Shown here piece by piece: positions 43,175 to 53,898 of a stretch of DNA of 64,000 bases. Numbering within the stretch: the first letter of the stretch is position 1; every line of letters begins with the position of its first letter. Below the pieces are notes generated by a model, which saw only the letters and a program-made list of their open reading frames with translations, ran no database searches and was not told the DNA's origin. The stretch is taken from contig JAPPCR010000006.1 in assembly GCA_028875725.1 (NCBI GenBank), positions 1,371,786-1,435,785 of the forward strand, in the 5' to 3' direction. The stretch comes from Acidobacteriota bacterium. GTDB lineage: Bacteria > Acidobacteriota > Thermoanaerobaculia > Multivoradales > Multivoraceae. The translations under genes were made by a program, and so were the position numbers.

Positions 43175-44854
43175 ATGTCCCATCCGCCCATCGAACCGTC
43201 GGGGCAGGCGCGCCGGGGTCTGTTCGCACTGCTTGGCCTTGCGGCCCTTGTGCTGCTGGCCGCGGGGCCGGCCGTAGCCGCGGCGGACGACGACGAGCCG
43301 AAGCTGGTGGAGCCGGCGCCATCGCGACCGGACGGCGAGGGCGAAGGGCCATTCGACCGTCTGATCCTGCGCGGCGTGATGGTAGTCGACGGCACCGGCG
43401 CACCGCCCATGGGACCGGTGGACATCGTCATCGAGGGGAACCGGATCGAACAGATCCAGAGTCTCGGCATGGCCAACACCGAGATCGACGAGAGCAGGCG
43501 CCCCAAGGACGCCGACTACGAGCTCGATCTCTCCGGTTCCTGGGTGCTGCCGGGACTCATCGACCTCCACGTCCACACCGGCGGCGTGCCGAAGGCGCCG
43601 CGTGCCGAGTACGTGTACAAGCTGTGGCTGGCGCACGGCATCACGACGGCGCGCGGCGTGCCTACCGGGCCGCTGGAGTGGGACCTGAGCGAGAAGGAGC
43701 GGAGCCGCAGGAACGAGATCACCGCGCCGCGGTTCGTCTCGTATCAGCGTCCGGGTAGCGGCAAGGAGTGGAAGGACCGGGACATTCGCACTCCCACGGA
43801 CGCCCGCGAGTGGGTGCGATACGCCCACGAGAAGGGCGTTGACGGTCTGAAGCTCGGTGCCTTCCCGCCGAAGATCATGGCGGCGCTGCTCGACGAGGCC
43901 GGCAGCCTGGGAATGGGGTCGACCGCTCATCTCGACCAGATGGGGGTCGGCAACATGAACGCGATCGACTCCGCGCGGCTGGGACTGGTCGGGATGACCC
44001 ACTTCTACGGCCTGTTCGAGTCGATGTACGAGGGTGCCGACGTGCAGCCCTGGCCGGCCGAGATGAACTACATGGACGAGCAGTTCCGCTTCGGCCAGGT
44101 GGCGCGGCAGTGGAGGCTGGTCGAGCCCGGAGGCGAGCGCTGGAACGCCCTGCTGGAGGAGTTCCTGGATCTCGACTTCTTCATCAACCCGACGATGACG
44201 ATCTACTCCGCCAGTCGCGACGTGATGCGGGCGCGAAACGCCGACTGGCACGCGGACTACACGCTGCCCAGCCTGGCCGAGTTCTACGCTCCCAGCCGCC
44301 TGGACCACGGCTCCTACTGGTTCTACTGGACGACGGCGGACGAGGTGGCCTGGAAGAACTTCTACCGCGTCTGGATGCGGTTCCTGAACGAGTACAAGAA
44401 CCGCGGCGGCCGGGTCACCGTCGGTTCGGATTCGGGGTTCATCTACCAGACCTACGGTTTCGGCACGATCCTCGAACTCGAGATGCTGCAGGAGGCAGGC
44501 TTCCATCCGCTCGAGGTGATCCGCTCGGCGACGATGCACGGCGCCGAGGAACTGGTGAAGGCGAGCGGCGAAGACATCGAGTTCGGGATCGTGCGGGAGG
44601 GGATGCTCGCCGATCTCCTCGTCGTGGACGAGAACCCGATCGCCAACCTGAAGGTGCTCTACGGTACCGGTGCCGTCCGGCTGAACGACGACACCGGCCG
44701 CCCCGAGCGGGTCGGCGGCGTGCGCTACACGATCAAGGACGGCATCGTCTATGACGCGAAGAAGCTGCTCGCGGACGTGGCGGATATGGTTGCCGCCGCC
44801 AGGATGCAGTCCGGGAGCCCGCTGCAGGAGACGACGGGAGGAGCCCGGCCCTAG
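43175..44854 (+). CDS. secreted amidohydrolase family protein
   Basis: 559 residues. ATG at 43175 follows GAAGGAGGAGA and gives a signal peptide (GLFALLGLAALVLLAAGPAVAA). Metal-dependent amidohydrolase motifs: LILRGVMVVDGTG, VLPGLIDLHVHTGG with the H-x-H pair, GADGLKLG-like GVDGLKLGAF, and VTVGSDSGF with the late metal Asp. The end GMLADLLVVDENPIANL is typical of the family. Exported imidazolonepropionase-like enzymes with this profile often cleave peptides or cyclic amides; the substrate is unknown here. Confidence 0.85.
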   Translation: MSHPPIEPSGQARRGLFALLGLAALVLLAAGPAVAAADDDEPKLVEPAPSRPDGEGEGPFDRLILRGVMVVDGTGAPPMGPVDIVIEGNRIEQIQSLGMANTEIDESRRPKDADYELDLSGSWVLPGLIDLHVHTGGVPKAPRAEYVYKLWLAHGITTARGVPTGPLEWDLSEKERSRRNEITAPRFVSYQRPGSGKEWKDRDIRTPTDAREWVRYAHEKGVDGLKLGAFPPKIMAALLDEAGSLGMGSTAHLDQMGVGNMNAIDSARLGLVGMTHFYGLFESMYEGADVQPWPAEMNYMDEQFRFGQVARQWRLVEPGGERWNALLEEFLDLDFFINPTMTIYSASRDVMRARNADWHADYTLPSLAEFYAPSRLDHGSYWFYWTTADEVAWKNFYRVWMRFLNEYKNRGGRVTVGSDSGFIYQTYGFGTILELEMLQEAGFHPLEVIRSATMHGAEELVKASGEDIEFGIVREGMLADLLVVDENPIANLKVLYGTGAVRLNDDTGRPERVGGVRYTIKDGIVYDAKKLLADVADMVAAARMQSGSPLQETTGGARP

Positions 44855-44906
44855 CGACCGAGCGCAGACGCCGCCGCCCGAACAGACAGAGAACAGGGAG
44901 AACCCA

Positions 44907-45785
44907 GTGAAACAGACACTCGTCAAGCAAGCAGTCGTCGTCCTGATCGTCGCCGCCCTTCTCGCCTCGCCGCTGTCGGCGGGTTCCGAGACGAAGGTCC
45001 ACGCCGACGTCGTATACGGCCACAAGATGGGCATGGCGCTCACGTTCGATGTGCTCGTGCCGGCCGAGCAGAACGGCGCGGCCGTCCTCTTCATGGTCAG
45101 CGGCGGCTGGTTCTCCCGCTGGTCCGACCCGCACCGGATTGCGTCCGGCGAAGGCCGGCAGTTCGGCGCGGTCGGCGATCTCCTGGACCACGGTTACGCG
45201 GTGTTCATGGTCCGCCACGGCTCGGCGCCGCTGTTCAAGGTGCCCGAGGCCGTCGCGGACGTGCGCCGCGCGGTGCGCTACATCCGCCTGAACGCGGGTG
45301 ACTACGGCGTGGACGCGGACCGGATGGGCGTCTTCGGCGGCAGCGCCGGCGGTCACCTGTCGCTCATGCTCGGCAACGCCTCGGACGAAGGAAACTCCGA
45401 GAGCAACGACCCGATCGAGCAGACCGGCAACCGGGTGGCGGCCGTCGTCGCCTACTTCCCGCCGGTCGACCTGCAGGGGATCGCCGGGCCGAACGAGCGC
45501 TTCCCGGCCCTCGACTTCGATCCCGCGAAGGCCGCCGACATCTCGCCGGTCCTGTTCGTCAGCGAGGACGATCCGCCGACCCTGCTGATCCACGGCGACC
45601 GGGACGAACTCGTGCCGCTCTCCAACAGCGCACGGATCAAGGCCGCCTTCGATGAGGCGAACGTCACCTCGAAGCTGATCGTGATCGAGGGCGCCGCCCA
45701 CGGTTTCCGCGGCGAAGACGGCGAGCGCGCGTCGAGCGCGCTCGTCGCCTGGTTCAACGAGCACCTGGGGGTTTCGGCCGACTGA
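44907..45785 (+). CDS. secreted alpha/beta hydrolase (carboxylesterase/prolyl-oligopeptidase-like)
   Basis: 292 residues, GTG start after CAGGGAGAAC. Signal peptide: QAVVVLIVAALLASPLSAG. The core has DVLVPAEQNGAAVLFMVSGGWFS (HGGW-like oxyanion loop), MGVFGGSAGGHLSLML with Ser in G-G-S-A-G, Asp in LLIHGDRDELVPL and His in GAAHGF. It lies 52 bases after the amidohydrolase gene and both products are exported, so a shared extracellular substrate is possible. Confidence 0.84.
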   Translation: MKQTLVKQAVVVLIVAALLASPLSAGSETKVHADVVYGHKMGMALTFDVLVPAEQNGAAVLFMVSGGWFSRWSDPHRIASGEGRQFGAVGDLLDHGYAVFMVRHGSAPLFKVPEAVADVRRAVRYIRLNAGDYGVDADRMGVFGGSAGGHLSLMLGNASDEGNSESNDPIEQTGNRVAAVVAYFPPVDLQGIAGPNERFPALDFDPAKAADISPVLFVSEDDPPTLLIHGDRDELVPLSNSARIKAAFDEANVTSKLIVIEGAAHGFRGEDGERASSALVAWFNEHLGVSAD

Positions 45786-45786
45786 C

Positions 45787-47409
<1,623 letters not shown>

Positions 47410-47508
47410 CGCGTCGCTCCAGGGTCTGGGGAAGGGTGCGGTGTCGACGGAGCGGTACCTTAGCGAGTTCTGGCGGGCGTACCGGGTCTTTCTGCGTAGA
47501 CTCCGCCG

Positions 47509-49059
47509 GTGGATCCCGTTCGGCTGGAACTGTTCTCGAACCGGTTCGCCGCCATCGCGTCCGAGATGGGCGTGATGCTGCAGCGGACGGCGATGTCGGT
47601 AAACGTCAAGGAGCGTCTCGACTTCTCGTGCGGGATGCTCGACGCGGAAGGGCGGGTGCTGGTCAACGCGCCCCACATTCCGGTCCACCTCGGCGCGCTC
47701 GGCGAATGCGTGCGACGGGTAGCAGCGGAACTCGAGCTCGGCGCCGGCGACGTCGCGGTGACGAACCACCCGGGCTACGGTGGATCCCACCTGCCCGACA
47801 TCACGGTCATTTCTCCCGTCTTCGTGGACGGCAGGTTGCTCGGCTACGTTGCCAACCGGGCACACCACGCCGAGCTGGGCGGCATCCGGCCGGGCTCGAT
47901 GCCGCCCGAGGCCCGCAGCCTGGCGGAAGAGGGCGTGGTCATCGCGCCTCAGTACCTTGTACGGGCGGGGGAGCCGCAGTGGGAGCGGATCGAGGCCTTG
48001 CTGGCCGGCGGCCCGGCCCCCTCCCGCTCGGTGGCGGAGAACCTGGCCGACCTGGGCGCGGCGGTGGCCGCCAACCGTCGCGGCGTGGCGGCCTTGCGCG
48101 AACTCGCCGCGGGCGCCGGCGAGGAGGAGGTGCGCCGCTACATGTCGGCGCTCTTCTCGCGCGCCGCCGACCGGATGCGGTCGGCGCTGGAGGACCACGT
48201 TCGGAGCACGGGCCGCCAGTCGTTTCACGCCCGGGAACGGCTTGACGACGGTTCGCCGATCGAAGTCGCGGTGACAGTGGATCGCGGTTCGGCGCGGATC
48301 GACTTCACGGAGAGTGCACCTGTCCACGTCGGCAACCTGAACGCGACGCCGGCGATCGTGCGGAGCGCGACGATCTACGTGCTGCGGTTGCTGATCGGGG
48401 TGCCGCTCCAACTCAACGAGGGGCTGCTCGAACCGGTCGAGATCGAGATCCCGCGCGGCATGCTGAACCCGGAGTTCCCGGCTGACCCGAGGCGCTGCCC
48501 GGCGGTCGTCGGCGGCAACGTGGAGACGAGCCAGCGGGTCGTCGACACGCTGATCAAGGCGCTTGGACTCTGCGCCTGCGGGCAGGGCACGATGAACAAC
48601 ACCCTGTTCGGCGACGCCACCTTCGGCTACTACGAAACGGTCGGCGGCGGGGCCGGGGCCGGGCCGGGGTTCCGGGGGGCGAGCGGCGTCCACACTCACA
48701 TGACGAACACCCGCATCACCGACCCCGAAGTGCTTGAGCATCGGTATCCGGTCCGCCTCGAGAGGTTCGGCCTGCGTCACGGCTCAGGTGGAGCGGGCCG
48801 GTTTCAGGGCGGCGACGGCCTGCGCCGTGAGTTGCGGTTCCTCACCCCCCAGAAGGTATCCGTGCTCGGCCAGCACCGGGTGGAGCGTCCCTACGGCGTC
48901 GACGGCGGGGAGAGCGGCAGTACCGGCCGCGCTCGTATCCTGCGTTCCGCGGGGGGCGTCCAGGAACTCGCCTCGGTCGACCAGGCCGACGTGATGCCCG
49001 GGGATCTCCTGGTGCTGGAGACGCCGGGCGGCGGCGGTTGGGGCGCCAGGCGCCCCTGA
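47509..49059 (+). CDS. hydantoinase B / oxoprolinase family protein
   Basis: 516 residues, GTG start. The N-terminal text (LELFSNRFAAIASEMGVMLQRTAMSVNVKERLDFSCGM) and DVAVTNHPGYGGSHLPDITV, RAHHAELGG and the glycine-rich YETVGGGAGAGPGFRG are hallmarks of HyuB. The normal partner HyuA (ATPase subunit) is absent from the window, although the two are usually adjacent or fused. TAGACT (47497-47502) ends six bases before the start. Reaction probably ATP-dependent hydrolysis or carboxylation of a cyclic or keto compound if a distant HyuA exists. Confidence 0.88.
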   Translation: MDPVRLELFSNRFAAIASEMGVMLQRTAMSVNVKERLDFSCGMLDAEGRVLVNAPHIPVHLGALGECVRRVAAELELGAGDVAVTNHPGYGGSHLPDITVISPVFVDGRLLGYVANRAHHAELGGIRPGSMPPEARSLAEEGVVIAPQYLVRAGEPQWERIEALLAGGPAPSRSVAENLADLGAAVAANRRGVAALRELAAGAGEEEVRRYMSALFSRAADRMRSALEDHVRSTGRQSFHARERLDDGSPIEVAVTVDRGSARIDFTESAPVHVGNLNATPAIVRSATIYVLRLLIGVPLQLNEGLLEPVEIEIPRGMLNPEFPADPRRCPAVVGGNVETSQRVVDTLIKALGLCACGQGTMNNTLFGDATFGYYETVGGGAGAGPGFRGASGVHTHMTNTRITDPEVLEHRYPVRLERFGLRHGSGGAGRFQGGDGLRRELRFLTPQKVSVLGQHRVERPYGVDGGESGSTGRARILRSAGGVQELASVDQADVMPGDLLVLETPGGGGWGARRP

Positions 49060-49157
49060 TTCGACGTGGCCGGACGCGACGTGGACGGATAGAATGCGCG
49101 CCCGCCCGGGAAGTCGGGGCGAACCTTGCCAGCCAGCACCCAACAGGAGCCGAGTCG

Positions 49158-51029
49158 ATGAGCCAGCAACAGGTTCAGGTCAGTGAAGAGAAGGCGCGCG
49201 CGGTCGCCGAGGAATCCCGCCAGAAGGAGTGGAAGAACCCTTCCTTCATGAAGGAGCTCTTCCTGGGCAACTTCCGCTTCGACCTGATCAGCCCGTATCC
49301 CTCCCGCGACGAGTGGCGGCCGGAGTTCGAGTCGTTCTACTCGGCCCTCACGGACTTTCTGCGTGACGAGGTCGATCCGGTCGAGATCGACGTGTCTGAG
49401 GACTACCCCGACCACGTGATCGACGGTCTCGCCCGGCTCGGCGCCTTCGGCATGAAGATTCCGACGGAGTACGGCGGTCTCGGCTTCGACCAGGTCGAGT
49501 ACGCCCAGGTGATGGAGCTGATCGGTTCGTTCGACGGCAACCTGACCGCGTTGCTCTCGGCTCACCAGTCGATCGGCGTGCCGCAGCCGGTCAACCTGTT
49601 CGGTACCGAGGAGCTGAAACGGAAGTACCTGCCGCGCTGCGCTTCGGGCGAGATCTCCGCTTTCGCCCTGACCGAGCCGGAGGTCGGCTCCGATCCGGCC
49701 AGGCTGTCGACATCGGCCGTCCTCGACGGCGATTTCTACGTGCTCAACGGCACGAAGCTCTGGTGCACGAACGGCACCAAGGCGAAGCTGCTGGTCGTCA
49801 TGGCGATGGACCCGGTGACCGAGAAGATCAGTTCGTTCGTCGTCGAGACGGAGTGGGAGGGCGTCGAGGTCGAGCGCCGTTGCCACTTCATGGGGCTCAA
49901 CGCCCTGGCCAACGGCGTCATCACCTTCGACAACGTGAAGGTGCCGAAGGAGAACCTGATCGGCAAGGAAGGCAGAGGGCTCAAGATCGCTCTCACGACG
50001 CTGAACGACGGCCGGCTGTCGATTCCGAACAGTTCGGTCGGTGCCGCCAAGTACTGCCTCAAGGCGGTGCGCGAGTTCGGCAGCAGCCGGATCCAGTGGG
50101 GCGTGCCGATCGGCAAGCACGAGGCGATCGCCCAGAAGATTTCGGACATCGCGGCCTACGGCTTCGCGATGGAGGCGATCGTCAAGCTGGCCAGCCACAT
50201 GTCGAACGACAAGCGGCTCGACCTGCGCCTGGAGAGTGCCGCCTGCAAGGAGTGGAACACCTGGCGCGGCTGGCAGATCATCGACGAGACGATGCAGGTC
50301 CGGGGCGGCCGCGGCTACGAGACGGAATCGTCCCTGCGCGACCGCGGCGAAGACCCGGTCGGCATCGAGCGGATGATGCGGGACTTCCGGATCAACCGCA
50401 TCTTCGAGGGTTCCAGCGAGATCATGCACCTGATTATGGCCCGCGAAGCGGTGGACAAGCACCTGCAGGTGGCGGGCACGCTGATCGACCGGCGAGCCGG
50501 CACGGGCGCCAAGCTCCTGGCCTTGCCGAAGATTGGCCTGTTCTACGCCTGGTGGTATCCGACCCGCTGGCTGGCCTGGAGCCGCTGGCCCCGCTACGCT
50601 GGCTACGGAAAGTACGGCAAGCACCTCCGCTTCATCGACCGGGCGGCGCGCAAGCTCGCGCGTGAGAGCTTCCACGGGATGCTGGTCTACCGGGAGAAGA
50701 TGGAGCGTCGGCAAATGTTCCTGTTCCGGCTCGTCGATGTCGTCAACGAACTGTTCGCGATGGCCGCCTCGGTCTCGCGTGCCCATTCCGAGGAGCATGC
50801 CGGCACCGTCGATGCCGCTCACTCCGCGGCGCTCTGCGACCTCTTCTGCCGCATGTCGCGGCGACGGGTCAATCAGCTCTTCCGCGAGCTGTGGCACAAC
50901 GAGGACGACCTGAAGTACCGCACCGCGCAGGACGTGATGGGAGGCCGGCACATCGGCCGCGAGAAGCTCCTGGACGACCTCGATCGTTCGGGCCGGGCAC
51001 CGCGCCAGGCAGCGGCTGCCGCTTCCTAG
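49158..51029 (+). CDS. long acyl-CoA dehydrogenase with C-terminal extension
   Basis: 623 residues, about 200 longer than the simple enzymes in this window. The N-terminal 70 residues are charged (EKARAVAEESRQKEWKNPSF). The dehydrogenase core has FALTEPEVGSDPARLSTSA, FYVLNGTKLWCTNG and INRIFEGSSEIMHLIMAREAV, with catalytic-type Glu. From about residue 440 onward comes a helical extension (WSRWPRYAGYGKYGKHLRFIDRAARKLA, MERRQMFLFRLVDVVNELFAMAA) as in very-long-chain/ACAD9-type enzymes. A TAGAAT box lies about 65 bases upstream. The next gene, rimO, starts six bases downstream. Confidence 0.9.
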   Translation: MSQQQVQVSEEKARAVAEESRQKEWKNPSFMKELFLGNFRFDLISPYPSRDEWRPEFESFYSALTDFLRDEVDPVEIDVSEDYPDHVIDGLARLGAFGMKIPTEYGGLGFDQVEYAQVMELIGSFDGNLTALLSAHQSIGVPQPVNLFGTEELKRKYLPRCASGEISAFALTEPEVGSDPARLSTSAVLDGDFYVLNGTKLWCTNGTKAKLLVVMAMDPVTEKISSFVVETEWEGVEVERRCHFMGLNALANGVITFDNVKVPKENLIGKEGRGLKIALTTLNDGRLSIPNSSVGAAKYCLKAVREFGSSRIQWGVPIGKHEAIAQKISDIAAYGFAMEAIVKLASHMSNDKRLDLRLESAACKEWNTWRGWQIIDETMQVRGGRGYETESSLRDRGEDPVGIERMMRDFRINRIFEGSSEIMHLIMAREAVDKHLQVAGTLIDRRAGTGAKLLALPKIGLFYAWWYPTRWLAWSRWPRYAGYGKYGKHLRFIDRAARKLARESFHGMLVYREKMERRQMFLFRLVDVVNELFAMAASVSRAHSEEHAGTVDAAHSAALCDLFCRMSRRRVNQLFRELWHNEDDLKYRTAQDVMGGRHIGREKLLDDLDRSGRAPRQAAAAAS

Positions 51030-51035
51030 GGAACC

Positions 51036-52490
51036 GTGGCGACCCCCGCGAGGAGGGTGGAGGCCGGCCCGCCGGCCGACGCGGCCGGACACCGTGTCGG
51101 TCTGGTGAGTCTCGGCTGCGCGAAGAACCACGTCGACAGCGAGGTGATGCTCGGCGTGCTCGACGGCCAGGGTTTCGAACTGGTCGCGGATCTGGACCGC
51201 GCCGACACGGTCATCGTGAATACCTGCGGCTTCATCGACGAGGCTCGGGAAGAGTCGATCGACGCCATCCTCGACGCCACCGCCCGCAAGGCGGATGCCG
51301 GCGAATCGGTGCGGCAGGTGCTGGTCGCGGGCTGCATGGCCAACCGCTATGGCCGGGAACTTGCGACGGAGATCCCGGAGATCGATGGTTTCGTCGATCT
51401 CGATTCGCTGCGGCAGGTCGGCGCGCTGGTGCAGCTCGGCGGCAGCCCGGCGGCCGAGCCGGCGGCATCCCACCTGGTGTTCGACCACCGCGACTCCCGG
51501 CTGTTGACCACCGGCGGCTATGCGTACCTGAAAGTCGCCGAGGGCTGCAACAACCCGTGCACCTTCTGCGCGATTCCCGTCTGGCGAGGCCGCCTGCGCA
51601 GCCGACCGGTCGAGAGTCTGATCCTCGAGGCGCGGGACCTGGTCGAGCGGGGCGCTCGCGAGCTCGTCCTGGTGGCTCAGGACACGACACGCTACGGCGA
51701 GGACCTGGGCTACGGCCGGAACGGTCTCCTGCGCCTGGTGGAGGCTCTGCTCGCGGAGACGGAAGCGGACTGGATCCGGTTCCTCTACGCCTATCCGACC
51801 ACCCTGGACGAGTCCCTGCTGCAGCTCATGGCGAGCGAGCCACGGCTGGCGTCCTACCTCGACATGCCGCTGCAGCACAGCGACCGGGAGGTACTGCGGG
51901 CAATGCGCCGGGGTGGATCGGCCGACCGCTACCGGCGAATCTTCGAGCGAGCGCGTGAACTCGACCCGGAGATGAGCCTGCGGACGACCTTCATTGTCGG
52001 TTTTCCCGGCGAGGACGAAGCCGCTTTCGAACGCCTGCTCGAGTTCGTCTCCGAGGTTCGCTTCGACCACCTGGGCGCGTTTGTCTACAGTCCCGAAAGC
52101 GACACGCCGTCGGCGTCACTGCCGGGGCAGGTGCCGCGCCGGATCGCGGAGGAACGCAGGGGGCGCCTCCTCGAGTTACAGCGGCAGATCGCGCTGGAAC
52201 GGCGCGGGCGTCTGGTCGGCAGGACGCTGCCGATGCTGATCGAGGGGCCGTGCGAAGAAACCGAGCACCTGCTCCAGGCGCGGCACCAGGGTTTGGCGCC
52301 GGAGGTCGACGGTCGCGTCCTGGTCAACGACGCGGCTGGAGAGGGTCCGCTGCCTCTCGCGCTCCTGGCCGGCCGGATCGTCGATGTGGAGATCACTGAC
52401 GCCTTCGCCGACGACTCCGTCGGTCGCATCGTGGGCTTCGACGCGGCCGCTTCAACGGCCGGGTCAGCGACTGCCGAGGCAGGCTCCTGA
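51036..52490 (+). CDS. rimO: ribosomal protein S12 methylthiotransferase RimO
   Basis: Radical-SAM enzyme that adds a methylthio group to an aspartate of ribosomal protein S12; 484 residues, GTG start. The N-terminal UPF0004 domain has SLGCAKNHVDSEVMLGVL and VIVNTCGFIDEAREESIDAI. The radical-SAM cluster is Cys171-x3-Cys175-x2-Cys178 (CNNPCTFCAIP). The middle holds LVLVAQDTTRYGEDLGY, and the end carries a TRAM domain. It starts six bases after the acyl-CoA dehydrogenase and overlaps ribF at the stop (TGATG). Confidence 0.95.
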   Translation: MATPARRVEAGPPADAAGHRVGLVSLGCAKNHVDSEVMLGVLDGQGFELVADLDRADTVIVNTCGFIDEAREESIDAILDATARKADAGESVRQVLVAGCMANRYGRELATEIPEIDGFVDLDSLRQVGALVQLGGSPAAEPAASHLVFDHRDSRLLTTGGYAYLKVAEGCNNPCTFCAIPVWRGRLRSRPVESLILEARDLVERGARELVLVAQDTTRYGEDLGYGRNGLLRLVEALLAETEADWIRFLYAYPTTLDESLLQLMASEPRLASYLDMPLQHSDREVLRAMRRGGSADRYRRIFERARELDPEMSLRTTFIVGFPGEDEAAFERLLEFVSEVRFDHLGAFVYSPESDTPSASLPGQVPRRIAEERRGRLLELQRQIALERRGRLVGRTLPMLIEGPCEETEHLLQARHQGLAPEVDGRVLVNDAAGEGPLPLALLAGRIVDVEITDAFADDSVGRIVGFDAAASTAGSATAEAGS

Positions 52491-53431
52491 TGCAGGCCAT
52501 CCGCGACGCCATCGCTTCGACCGAACTGCCGCGCGGGGTCATCGCGACGATCGGCAACTACGACGGCATCCACATCGGGCAGCAGAGCGTGCTCGAGATG
52601 GTCACGGGCCGGGCGCGCGAACTCGGGGCGCCCTCGGCGGTCATCACGTTCGATCCCCATCCGCTGAGCGTCGTCCGTCCGGACGACGCGCCGCCCCGGC
52701 TCGTGACGCAGGCACAGAAAGAGGAACTGCTGCGGGAAGCTGGCCTGGACTACGTGCTGACGATCAGCTTCACTCACGAGTTCTCGAACACCCGGGCACG
52801 GACGTTCGTCCGGGATTTCCTGCACGGAAGGCTGTCGGTCGCCGAGCTCTACGTCGGCTCCCACTTCACGTTCGGACGCAGGCGGGAAGGCGATACCACG
52901 CTGCTCAAGGAGATGGGCGCGTCCCTGGGCTTCGCGGCGGTGGAGATCGACGAGGTTCGAACCGACGGTGAGCGGGTTTCCAGCAGCCGCATTCGGAGTC
53001 TCGTCCTGGACGGCCGGATCGAGGAGGCGAACATCCTGCTCGGCCGCCCGTACGCGATGATGGGCACGATCGCCCAGGGCGACCGCATGGGTCAGCGGCT
53101 CGGCTGGCCGACGATCAACCTGGCGCCGAAGAACGAGCTCTACCCCAACAACGGCGTCTATGTGACCAAGGTCTACTTTCCCAGCTTCGAGGCGACCTTC
53201 CGGTCGGTCACGAACATCGGCACGCGGCCCACCGTTTACGAGAACTACAGGCGGGTGATCGAGAGCCACATTCTTGACTTCTCGAGCGACGTGTACGGCG
53301 AGCGGGTGCACCTTTCGTTTTGCCGCCACCTTCGGGAGGAGAAGCTCTTTTCGTCGATGATGGACCTTTCCGCCCAGATCGGACGGGATGTGGACGCGGC
53401 AAGGGAGTACTTTCGACGTACGGAGAGTTGA
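52490..53431 (+). CDS. ribF: riboflavin kinase / FAD synthetase RibF
   Basis: Bifunctional maker of FMN and FAD, 313 residues. The N-terminal adenylyltransferase domain has TIGNYDGIHIGQQSVLEM, VITFDPHPLSVVRP and SSSRIRSLVLDGRIEEAN. The C-terminal kinase domain has GDRMGQRLGWPTINLAP and TNIGTRPTVYEN. In the usual H-x-G-H nucleotide motif the second His is Gln here (H-I-G-Q), which may weaken FAD synthesis. The gene is coupled to rimO by a one-base overlap and precedes thioredoxin by 32 bases. Confidence 0.92.
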   Translation: MQAIRDAIASTELPRGVIATIGNYDGIHIGQQSVLEMVTGRARELGAPSAVITFDPHPLSVVRPDDAPPRLVTQAQKEELLREAGLDYVLTISFTHEFSNTRARTFVRDFLHGRLSVAELYVGSHFTFGRRREGDTTLLKEMGASLGFAAVEIDEVRTDGERVSSSRIRSLVLDGRIEEANILLGRPYAMMGTIAQGDRMGQRLGWPTINLAPKNELYPNNGVYVTKVYFPSFEATFRSVTNIGTRPTVYENYRRVIESHILDFSSDVYGERVHLSFCRHLREEKLFSSMMDLSAQIGRDVDAAREYFRRTES

Positions 53432-53463
53432 CGAGAGTTGAACTGATACGAGGAGCCCAACCG

Positions 53464-53793
53464 ATGGCAAGTGAACAGATCTTCAACGTGGACAGCCAGA
53501 GTTTCGATGATCAGGTACTCGGGTCGGACACCCCGGTGCTGGTGGACTTCTGGGCGACCTGGTGCGGCCCGTGCCGGATGGTGGCGCCGATCCTGGACGA
53601 GCTGGCCGGGGAGTACGACGGGCGCCTCCGCATCGCCAAGCTGGACGTCGACCACGCCCAGGACGTGGCCGTTCGCTACGGCGTCCAGGGCATCCCGCAC
53701 TTCATCCTGTTCAAGGATGGCGAGATCCTGGGCCGCATGACCGGCGCCGCGCCGAAGATGCGGTTCGAGGCCTTCCTGAACGATCACGTCTAG
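53464..53793 (+). CDS. trxA: thioredoxin
   Basis: 109 residues, cytosolic dithiol-disulfide carrier. Active site WCGPC in VDFWATWCGPCRMVAPILDEL, followed by LDVDHAQDVAVRYGVQGIPHFILF with the cis-Pro. ATG at 53464 has GAGGAG eleven bases upstream; a longer in-frame start would lie within ribF and is rejected. Last gene of the rimO-ribF-trx run. The 105 bases to the next gene show no clear terminator. Confidence 0.95.
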   Translation: MASEQIFNVDSQSFDDQVLGSDTPVLVDFWATWCGPCRMVAPILDELAGEYDGRLRIAKLDVDHAQDVAVRYGVQGIPHFILFKDGEILGRMTGAAPKMRFEAFLNDHV

Positions 53794-53898
53794 GCGTAGG
53801 CGCGGAGTGTCGCTCCTTCTGCGTTCGGACCCACCCCCACGCGGCCCTGGACGGCTGGACGCCGTCGGACGATGGGCCCGTAGCGGCGCTTCGGCGTG

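Noticed and set aside
47410..48780. N-terminal extension of the acyl-CoA ligase frame
   Set aside because: Antisense to the hydantoinase B gene and without homology; the ligase begins at 47409.
48891..52070. 1059-codon frame on the minus strand
   Set aside because: Runs opposite a clear acyl-CoA dehydrogenase and rimO; composition is that of a GC-bias shadow.
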